Part shown: positions 6,074 to 11,257 of the stretch, piece after piece
Layout: each line of letters begins with the position of its first letter
Position numbering within the stretch: the first letter of the stretch is position 1
NCBI GenBank assembly: GCA_013151535.1
Contig: JAADIC010000199.1
Span: forward strand, 1,795-13,051
Length of the DNA stretch: 11,257 nucleotides
Direction: 5' to 3'
From: Alphaproteobacteria bacterium
Lineage (GTDB): Bacteria; Pseudomonadota; Alphaproteobacteria; Rhodobacterales; Rhodobacteraceae
The notes under the pieces: model-generated
Told to the model about the DNA's origin: nothing
The model's database searches: none
The model's input: only the letters and a program-made list of their open reading frames with translations
Program-made: the position numbers and the translations under genes

Positions 6074-6410
6074 GGAAGGGCCGGAAAACCGCGCAATATG
6101 TCCCCTGACACAGCGCGCCCTTCCGACCCTCAGCCCCCACCACACGGCCCTGGAAATCTATCCCAAGGCTCGCGGATTCTGTGCGCGTGTGCTTGTAGGC
6201 AAAGCAATCCTTTCAGGGACACTAGCCGCAAAACGCGGTGCCGGGAAAGCAGATGCTTTCAGAACCTGAAAATCTCCGCCTTTTGCAAGTGCGATGTCTT
6301 CAAATTGCCACAATTCATTCAGTTGCGGGCAAGGCGTTGATTTCACCACTAAATAGTGACTGGGTTGTGCGTGAATTGCCAGGGTATCGGAAACAATCGC
6401 ATCGCTTGGC
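6074..6410. other. Intergenic gap without a convincing gene
   Basis: These 337 bases lie between the convergent ends of the SH3 gene and the M3 peptidase. The right half (about 6250-6410) is visibly less GC-rich than the flanking genes. No strong hairpin followed by a T run is visible, so no terminator can be assigned. A weak 53-codon plus-strand frame (6253-6414) and a 63-codon minus-strand frame (6158-6349) overlap each other; neither resembles a family I know. A short perfect repeat, CACTA-AA-TAGTG, lies at 6347-6358. The gap could be a decayed gene remnant. Confidence 0.5.
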
Positions 6411-6414
6411 CTAA
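6253..6414 (+). CDS. Doubtful small open reading frame, 53 residues
   Basis: The frame runs from ATG at 6253 to TAA at 6412-6414 and has GGAAAG (6244-6249) as a possible ribosome site three bases upstream. The product begins MLSEPENLRLLQVRCLQIAT and ends GYRKQSHRLA. It has no signal peptide or membrane segment and no motif I recognise. It overlaps the stop codon of the convergent M3 peptidase gene by four bases. Codon use is less GC-rich than in the neighbours. It may be the tail of a degraded gene, since the frame is closed upstream by TAG at 6223-6225, or chance. I list it only so that it can be tested. Confidence 0.12.
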   Translation: MLSEPENLRLLQVRCLQIATIHSVAGKALISPLNSDWVVRELPGYRKQSHRLA

Positions 6415-8438
6415 GCCGATTCGTCCAGCCCGCGCCCCTTCAGCAACGCCTCGACCCCCGGCATTTTACCGCGAAAGGCGGTATAAAGCGCGTCGGCCTC
6501 CTTTGAGCCGCCCGCGCTATAGATGTGACGCTCCAGCCGGGCCGCCAATTCAGGGTCAAATGCATTGCCTGCCTCTTCAAAGGCCTCAAACGCGTCCGCG
6601 TCCATCACTTCGGACCACATATAACTGTAATAACCACTGGAATAACCGTCACCCGCGAACACATGTGCGAAATGCGGCGTGGCGTGGCGCATGCGAATGG
6701 CGTGAGGCATGCCGAGGCGCGCCAGGGTTTCGGCCTGCTTGGCCATCGGGTCCGCAGGGGCCACGCCCGCGTGAAAATCCAGATCGACCAACGCGCTGGC
6801 GGTATATTCGACCGTGGCAAACCCCTGATCGAAATTGCGCGCTGCCAGCAGGCGCTCCAGCAGGTCTTGCGGGATGTTTACCCCGGTTTGGGCATGGGTG
6901 GCGAATTCCTGCAACACCTCGGGCACGGTTAACCAATGCTCGAAAAGCTGGCTCGGCAGTTCAACAAAATCACGCGCCACCGAGGTTCCGGCGATCATCT
7001 GATAAGTCACATCCGACAGCATCGAATGCAGCGCGTGGCCAAACTCGTGAAACAGGGTATGGGCGTCGTCAAAAGTCAGCAAGCTGGGCTGGCCCTCGGG
7101 TGCTTTGGCAAAATTGCAGACATTGACCGTGATCGGGCGCACCTCGCCGTCCAGTCGCGACTGGCTGCGAAACCGCGAGCACCACGCGCCGGAGCGTTTG
7201 GCGGGCCGCGCGAAATAATCGCCGATGAACACCGCCAGATGTTTGCCATCCTTGCGAACTTCCCAAGCGCGGGCATCCGCGTGGTAAAGCGGGACATCAA
7301 GCGCGTGAAAAGTCAGCCCGAACAGGCGGTTGGCGCAGTCAAAAGCCGCATCAATCATCCGGTTTAGCTGGAAATAGGGTTTCAGTTCGGCCTCGTTAAG
7401 ATCATGCTCGGCCAAGCGGCGTTTGGCGGCATAATGGCGCCAATCCCATGGCTCCAGATCGCCGTTCACGCCCTCGCTATGCATCATATCGGTCAGGATT
7501 TCCGCATCCCGATCCGCCTGCGCCTTGGCCGGTTTCCAGACCGCCATCAGCAAATCACGCACCGCTTCCGGGGTTTTGGCCATCTCCGGGGCCAGTTTGA
7601 AATCGGCAAAACTGGCATATCCCAGCAAATGCGCCCGGATCTCGCGCAGGGCCAAAGTCTCTGTCACAATCGCCAGATTGTCAGTATCGCCACCGTTTTC
7701 GCCGCGCGCCCCCCACGCCAGATAAGCCTTCTCGCGCAGATCGCGGCGGCTGGAAAACTGCAGAAACGGCACGATCAACGAGCGTGACAGGGTGATCGCA
7801 TAACCGCCTTTGTCGCGTTCTTTCGCCGCTTGCGCGGCAGCGTCGCGCAGGAAATCGGGCAGGCCGTCCAGATCACCCTTGCCAAGCTGCATGAACCAGT
7901 CGCGTTCATCCGCCAGAAGGTTCTGGGTGAACGCCGTGCCAAGCACCGCCAACCGTTTTGTGACCTTAGCCAGACGGGTGCGGTCCTCGCCCTTCAGCGC
8001 GGCCCCGGCGCGCAGGAACATGCGGTGATAAAGCTCAAGAACGCGGGATTGTTCGGCTGTCAGCCCCAGCGTGTCTTTGTTTTGAAACAGCTTATCCACC
8101 CGCGCAAACAGCGCCGCATTCATCATGGTTTCAGAATGCAGGTCAGCAAATTTCGGCGACAGATCGCGCTGCAATTCTTCCAGCGCCGGGTTTGAATTGG
8201 CCCCCGTCAGGTTGAAAAACACCCCGGCGACCCGATCCATCAGGGCATCGGCGCGCTCCAGCGCCTCGATCGTATTGGCGAAACCGGGGGTTGCGGGATC
8301 CTCGGCAATGGCCTTGACGGCGGCGCGCGATTGTCTGAACGCTTGGTCGAAGGCCGGGGCGAAATGATCGTCTGTGATCCGCACGAAGGGTGGAATTTCA
8401 AACCGCGTGGTCCAGTTTTCAAGCAAGGGATTGCGCAT
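6411..8438 (-). CDS. dcp: M3-family zinc metallopeptidase, peptidyl-dipeptidase Dcp type
   Basis: This 675-residue cytosolic peptidase removes dipeptides from the C-termini of short peptides, acting late in protein turnover; the length matches Dcp (about 680). The N-terminal half is the alpha-helical channel-forming region of M3 enzymes (for example NTIEALERADALMDRVAGVF at about 55-74). The zinc motif is HEFGH (464-468) in DDAHTLFHEFGHALHSM. The third ligand Glu is E493 in DFVELPSQLFEHW, 29 residues after the first His as in thimet oligopeptidase. Tyrosines in GDGYSSGYYSYMW (597-609) fit the substrate-binding loop. The start at 8438 was chosen because AGGAG (8449-8445, minus) lies six bases upstream; in-frame starts further up to 8546 add a non-conserved tail. 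The neighbouring EF-hand gene is divergent. Oligopeptidase A is the alternative, but the N-terminal region looks more like Dcp. Confidence 0.93.
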   Translation of the reverse strand: MRNPLLENWTTRFEIPPFVRITDDHFAPAFDQAFRQSRAAVKAIAEDPATPGFANTIEALERADALMDRVAGVFFNLTGANSNPALEELQRDLSPKFADLHSETMMNAALFARVDKLFQNKDTLGLTAEQSRVLELYHRMFLRAGAALKGEDRTRLAKVTKRLAVLGTAFTQNLLADERDWFMQLGKGDLDGLPDFLRDAAAQAAKERDKGGYAITLSRSLIVPFLQFSSRRDLREKAYLAWGARGENGGDTDNLAIVTETLALREIRAHLLGYASFADFKLAPEMAKTPEAVRDLLMAVWKPAKAQADRDAEILTDMMHSEGVNGDLEPWDWRHYAAKRRLAEHDLNEAELKPYFQLNRMIDAAFDCANRLFGLTFHALDVPLYHADARAWEVRKDGKHLAVFIGDYFARPAKRSGAWCSRFRSQSRLDGEVRPITVNVCNFAKAPEGQPSLLTFDDAHTLFHEFGHALHSMLSDVTYQMIAGTSVARDFVELPSQLFEHWLTVPEVLQEFATHAQTGVNIPQDLLERLLAARNFDQGFATVEYTASALVDLDFHAGVAPADPMAKQAETLARLGMPHAIRMRHATPHFAHVFAGDGYSSGYYSYMWSEVMDADAFEAFEEAGNAFDPELAARLERHIYSAGGSKEADALYTAFRGKMPGVEALLKGRGLDESA

Positions 8439-8611
8439 CAAATACTCCTGTTCTTTGGCCGACATTAGGGCGTTGGCACAGGGTTGGCCAGCCGCGAAAA
8501 GGCGCGCTCTCCCGACCGTTTCACGCCCATCGGCGGATTTCGGCACAGGTGGATTTCAAGCCCAAGAATCGACACATTCCGCGTGCAAAACCACCTGCGT
8601 AACGATCAACC

Positions 8612-8617
8612 AAAGGA
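8612..8617 (+). promoter_or_regulatory. Ribosome binding site deciding the EF-hand start
   Basis: AAAGGA at 8612-8617 is followed by two in-frame ATG codons, at 8619 and 8625. The first is only one base away, too close to be used well. The second is seven bases away, the usual spacing, so 8625 is the better start. Confidence 0.6.
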
Positions 8618-8624
8618 CATGAAA

Positions 8625-9005
8625 ATGAAACCCGTTCTGATACCCGCCTTGTTCGCTGCACTGGTATCGTCGCCGCTTTTGGCGCAGGAAACAACGGACG
8701 ATCTGTTCGCCCAGTGGGATCTGAACGCTGACGGTTCGATCTCCGAGCTTGAGGCGCGCGCCACGCTGACCAGCATCTTTTCGACATTTGACACCAATCT
8801 TGATGGCTATCTCGATGATGTGGACGACGTTGCCGACGATCAGGAAGACGTGGTGGAAGAGGGCGAAGTGGCGATGGATTTTGATGATCCCGATGGCGAT
8901 GGCCGCGTGTCGATGCTGGAATTCGTTGATCGCGCTTCGGACTGGATGGCGTTGATGGACCGTGACAGCGACGGCGTGATTACAGCCGCCGATTTCGCCA
9001 GCTAG
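8625..9005 (+). CDS. Secreted acidic protein with four EF-hand calcium sites
   Basis: This 126-residue protein has a signal peptide (MKPVLIPALFAALVSSPLLA) with likely cleavage before QETTDD at residue 21, so it is periplasmic or exported. Four 12-residue EF-hand loops keep acidic or oxygen ligands at positions 1, 3, 5, 9 and 12: DLNADGSISELE (32-43), DTNLDGYLDDVD (56-67), DPDGDGRVSMLE (88-99) and DRDSDGVITAAD (112-123). A very acidic linker, about 68-82, joins loops two and three. The last loop ends only three residues before the stop, so the helix that normally follows is missing. The stop TAG at 9003-9005 is also the first triplet of a palindromic element, suggesting that an insertion cut the C-terminus. 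Calcium binding is predicted from the loops; whether it buffers, senses or stabilises is unknown. It is divergent from the M3 peptidase gene, with 186 bp between them. Confidence 0.9.
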   Translation: MKPVLIPALFAALVSSPLLAQETTDDLFAQWDLNADGSISELEARATLTSIFSTFDTNLDGYLDDVDDVADDQEDVVEEGEVAMDFDDPDGDGRVSMLEFVDRASDWMALMDRDSDGVITAADFAS

Positions 9006-9117
9006 AGCAAATCCAATCCAATTGAATTCACCCACCGGCCCGAACGCGTTTGGAAAACAAACACTGCCTCGGGCCGGTGGGCGAATATCCGAATCCAAAT
9101 AGATTGGTTTCGCTCTA
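9003..9117. repeat. 115-bp imperfect palindrome with TA ends (MITE-like)
   Basis: The outer arms begin TAGAGC at 9003 and end GCTCTA at 9117. About 22 of 27 outer positions pair, including CCAATC (9013-9018) with GATTGG. The inner arms are a perfect 13-bp repeat, CCCACCGGCCCGA (9031-9043) and TCGGGCCGGTGGG (9069-9081), with a 25-base centre. TA dinucleotides bound both ends, which would fit a TA target duplication as made by IS630/Tc1-type transposases. No open frame for a transposase lies inside. It could be a non-autonomous element or a dispersed palindromic repeat, and its RNA would fold into a long hairpin that might also act on the 3' end of the EF-hand message. Confidence 0.7.
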
Positions 9118-9130
9118 AATACGTTTTTGC

Positions 9131-9187
9131 AAGACTATCTGGGCCGCATGTCGTTTTTGCATGCGGCCTTGTCGAGTCTTTCTTCCC
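9131..9187 (+). terminator. Strong hairpin with following T-rich stretch, likely terminator
   Basis: A perfect 9-bp stem, GGCCGCATG (9142-9150) with CATGCGGCC (9160-9168), closes a nine-base loop. An outer pair, AAGACT (9131-9136) with AGTCTT (9175-9180), lengthens it, and a pyrimidine-rich TCTTCCCC follows. It lies between the EF-hand gene and the dehydrogenase at 9244 and probably ends transcription from the left. The T tract is interrupted, so efficiency is uncertain. An antitermination or leader role for the downstream gene is also possible. Confidence 0.6.
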
Positions 9188-9200
9188 CTCTAAGGATTTT

Positions 9201-9220
9201 TCCTGCAATTTGTGGCAGGA
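9201..9220. promoter_or_regulatory. Candidate operator upstream of the demethylating dehydrogenase
   Basis: TCCTGC (9201-9206) and GCAGGA (9215-9220) form a perfect inverted repeat around an AT-rich eight-base centre, flanked by a T run on the left and an A run on the right. It ends 23 bases before the ATG at 9244. Dyads with an AT-rich centre suit Lrp/AsnC- or LysR-type regulators, which often control amino-acid and methylamine catabolism. The regulator is not in this window and the role is inferred. Confidence 0.35.
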
Positions 9221-9243
9221 TCAAAACTTGAAGGGTTCGGGAC

Positions 9244-11257
9244 ATGAAAACGCATGTAAAAGCCTGTATCGTTGGCGGCGGCGCGGTCGGGGCGGGCATC
9301 GCCTATCATCTGGCGAAGGCCGGTTGGCAGGACGTTGTTCTGCTGGAGCGGGACGAGCTGACATCCGGCTCCACCTGGCACGCGGCGGGTTTGCTGCCGC
9401 TTTTCAACATGTCCTACGCCACGACCCATATTCATGATTATTCGGTCAAGTTTTATAAGGAACTCGAGGCGGAAACCGGCCTCAATGCCGGATTTTCCGT
9501 GGTCGGCAACCTGCGCATGGCCCAGAGTGATGCGCGCATGGATGAATACATGCTCTACGGTACGACCGCTGAATCCGTGGGCATCCCGTTCGAGAAACTG
9601 ACCCCGAGCCAGATCAAAGACCGCTGGCCGCTGATCCGCACCGATGATCTGAAAGGCGCGATTTTTCACCCGACCGATGGCTATATCAACCCCGCCGATG
9701 TGACCCAGGCCATGGCCAAGGGCGCGCGTCAGCGTGGCGTCGAGATTTATCGCAAGATGCAGGTCGACAGTTACGACTGGACTGGCAGCGAGTGGATCGT
9801 ACGCGGCCATATCATGATCGAAAAGGGCGGCAATCTGGTTGCGGGTGAAGAAACCTTCGAAATTCATGCCGAACATGTGGTGACCGCCACCGGCAACCAC
9901 GCCCAGCGCACCGCCAGAATGCTGGGCATCAAAATTCCGGCCATTCCGGTCGAGCATCAGTTCATCGTCATGGACGAAGACCCGATGCTAAAGGAATTTC
10001 GCAAGAACAACCCCGAGCACCCCGTCATTCGTGACGCTGATGCGCAAAGCTATGTGCGCGAGGAACGCGGCGGCTGGATTTTGGGGGTATACGAAAAAGG
10101 CGCGCCTGCGCGGTTTGAGTTTGGCGTGCCGGACAGCTTCCGCGCCGACTTGTTCCCACTGGCGCTGGAGCGGATCGAAGAGCAATACATGGCGATGATC
10201 CACCGCATTCCGTCTTGCGAGGAAAGCGGGCTGAAAGACGATTTCAACGGCCCGATCTGTTACACGCCCGACGGCAATCCGCTGGTCGGCCCGGCCCCCG
10301 GTTTGCGCAATATGTGGCTGGCCGAGGGGTTCAGCTTTGGCATCACGGCGGCGGGTGGTGTTGGTTATTACATGGCGCAGATGATGGTCGAGGGCGAGGC
10401 CGAGATTGACATGGCGTCACTTGATCCCAAGCGCTACGGCGGTTGGATGACCACCGAATATGGTGCGCGCAAGAACGAAGAATGTTACGACCACGTCTAT
10501 ATCCTGCACCACCCGGACGAAGAACGCCCGGCCTGTCGGCCCCTGCGCACATCCCCCGCCTACGGGCGCCAAAAAGCGGCGGGAGCGCAGTTTGGCTTTG
10601 TGAACGGCTGGGAACGGCCAAACTATTTCGGCCCTAAGGATGCGCCCGACAGTTTTGACCACGACGCACGGTCTTTCCGGCGCGGCGGCTGGTGGCAATA
10701 CGCGGTGGACGAAGCCCGTGCCATCCGTGAAGGCGTCGGCCTGATCGACGCCACCGCCTTCACCAAGCACATGGTCAAAGGCCCCGGCGCAACCGCGTTT
10801 CTGGATTGGTTCACCTGCAACAAACTGCCCAGCATTGGCCGCATCAACCTGACCTATGCATTGACGGCGGCGGGAACCACACGCACGGAATACACCATCG
10901 TCAGGAACGGCGAGAACAGCTATTACCTTGTATCCGCAGGCGCATGGACAGCTTACGACGCCGATTTTCTGCGCAAAGCAGCCCAAGATAAGGCCGATGA
11001 ATTCGGGTATATCGAAATTCAGGATGTAACCTCGCAATGGGGGGTTTTCGCCATCGGCGGGCCGAAATCCCGCGCGGTGCTGCGCGATATTATCGAGGAT
11101 GGTGACCCGGATACTGTCTTGTCCAACAAACGCTTCCCATGGCTGACCGCGCGCCAGATCGAACTTGGCATGTGCCCGGTAAACGCCATTCGCGTGGCCT
11201 ATACCGGCGAGCTGGGCTGGGAATTGCACCACCCGATCGAGATGCAGAATTACCTTT
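9244..11257 (+). CDS. Dimethylglycine/sarcosine dehydrogenase-like FAD and GcvT fusion protein, C-terminus cut off
   Basis: The frame stays open for 671 codons to the right edge; family members have roughly 800-850 residues, so the end is missing. The family oxidatively demethylates N-methylated glycine derivatives and can pass the methyl carbon to tetrahydrofolate. The N-terminal DAO-type FAD domain has VGGGAVGAGIAYHLAKAG (10-27) and E35 for the ribose. It also has GSTWHAAGL (42-50), in which H46 aligns with the histidine that carries FAD covalently in mitochondrial dimethylglycine dehydrogenase. The domain ends near YTPDGNPLVGPAPG (340-353). A linking FAO_M-type region follows (about 375-430). 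A GcvT-like folate domain starts near 480, with GLIDATAFTKHMVKGPGA (499-516) and VAYTGELGWELHHP near the edge. AAGGG (9231-9235), eight bases upstream, supports the start. Dimethylglycine, sarcosine and other methylamines are all possible substrates. No stop or shift was seen. Confidence 0.88.
   Translation, partial: MKTHVKACIVGGGAVGAGIAYHLAKAGWQDVVLLERDELTSGSTWHAAGLLPLFNMSYATTHIHDYSVKFYKELEAETGLNAGFSVVGNLRMAQSDARMDEYMLYGTTAESVGIPFEKLTPSQIKDRWPLIRTDDLKGAIFHPTDGYINPADVTQAMAKGARQRGVEIYRKMQVDSYDWTGSEWIVRGHIMIEKGGNLVAGEETFEIHAEHVVTATGNHAQRTARMLGIKIPAIPVEHQFIVMDEDPMLKEFRKNNPEHPVIRDADAQSYVREERGGWILGVYEKGAPARFEFGVPDSFRADLFPLALERIEEQYMAMIHRIPSCEESGLKDDFNGPICYTPDGNPLVGPAPGLRNMWLAEGFSFGITAAGGVGYYMAQMMVEGEAEIDMASLDPKRYGGWMTTEYGARKNEECYDHVYILHHPDEERPACRPLRTSPAYGRQKAAGAQFGFVNGWERPNYFGPKDAPDSFDHDARSFRRGGWWQYAVDEARAIREGVGLIDATAFTKHMVKGPGATAFLDWFTCNKLPSIGRINLTYALTAAGTTRTEYTIVRNGENSYYLVSAGAWTAYDADFLRKAAQDKADEFGYIEIQDVTSQWGVFAIGGPKSRAVLRDIIEDGDPDTVLSNKRFPWLTARQIELGMCPVNAIRVAYTGELGWELHHPIEMQNYL

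Noticed and set aside
5444..6145. In-frame upstream extension of the dehydrogenase to 562 residues.
   Set aside because: The extra 234 residues are antisense to the SH3 gene, are rich in His, Arg and Pro, and match no domain. The dehydrogenase domain itself begins at the ATG at 5443.
6347..6358. Short perfect palindrome CACTA-AA-TAGTG as a terminator or operator.
   Set aside because: The stem is only five AT-containing pairs with a two-base loop, and no T run follows. It is easily chance.
8546..8597. CAGGTGG and CCACCTG inverted repeat upstream of the EF-hand gene.
   Set aside because: The seven-base arms are 38 bases apart with no further pairing. Chance is plausible in GC-rich sequence, and no promoter boxes fit around it.
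9190..9957. Minus-strand open frame of 255 codons opposite the dehydrogenase start.
   Set aside because: The plus strand encodes a clear FAD domain over this region. The minus product has no recognisable motif.
10417..11232. Minus-strand open frame of 271 codons opposite the dehydrogenase C-terminal half.
   Set aside because: It is a mirror of the uninterrupted plus-strand frame, which continues to the window edge with FAO_M and GcvT features.
1..11257. CRISPR array, tRNA, rRNA, prophage or complete insertion sequence.
   Set aside because: No regularly spaced repeats, no cloverleaf or ribosomal RNA sequence recognised, and no transposase, integrase or phage structural genes seen in the reading frames.

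Overview
The window looks like chromosome of an alphaproteobacterium of the Rhodobacteraceae (Roseobacter/Rhodobacter group). Evidence is the GC-rich, strongly GC-skewed third codon positions, the protein families seen (CoaBC-Dut-ThiF-like run, ChaN-family protein, two-SH3 periplasmic protein next to a D-2-hydroxyacid dehydrogenase, a GcvT-fused dimethylglycine/sarcosine dehydrogenase) and their sequence character. This placement is by recognition, not by a database search. Most of the window is ordinary core metabolism. The irregular parts are two genes broken by single missing bases, a small toxin-antitoxin insertion, and a palindromic element sitting exactly on a stop codon.

Layout. 1-93 (-) is the start of a CobU-type cobinamide kinase/guanylyltransferase that runs off the left edge. 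205-1007 (+) is a divergent, secreted ChaN-family protein with a one-base frameshift near 409. 1077-3773 (+) is a tight run: coaBC (coenzyme A synthesis), dut (dUTPase, ATGA overlap) and a membrane-anchored ThiF/MoeB-type E1-like adenylyltransferase (1-base gap). 3785-4409 (-) is a type II toxin-antitoxin pair, RelE/HigB-like toxin then XRE-type antitoxin. The toxin is frameshifted at a six-G tract, and its promoter lies so close to the start codon that the message would be leaderless. 4457-5443 (-) is a D-2-hydroxyacid (glycerate-type) dehydrogenase, divergent from a secreted SH3 protein at 5564-6073 (+). 6074-6410 is a less GC-rich gap without a convincing gene. 6411-8438 (-) is a Dcp-type M3 metallopeptidase, divergent from a secreted four-EF-hand calcium-binding protein at 8625-9005 (+).

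The EF-hand gene ends on a TAG that is also the first triplet of a 115-bp imperfect palindrome bounded by TA (9003-9117). A strong hairpin (9131-9187) and a small inverted repeat (9201-9220) follow. Then comes a large FAD/folate demethylating dehydrogenase (9244 to the right edge, partial), probably acting on an N-methylated glycine derivative.

How they fit together: coaBC, dut and the E1-like gene are probably one transcription unit of housekeeping functions. The toxin-antitoxin pair sits between this operon and the dehydrogenase, converging on the operon with only 11 bp to spare. The 9244 gene begins a separate transcription unit, insulated by the hairpin and preceded by a candidate operator. 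I found no phage, CRISPR, tRNA or rRNA, and no convincing undescribed multi-gene system.
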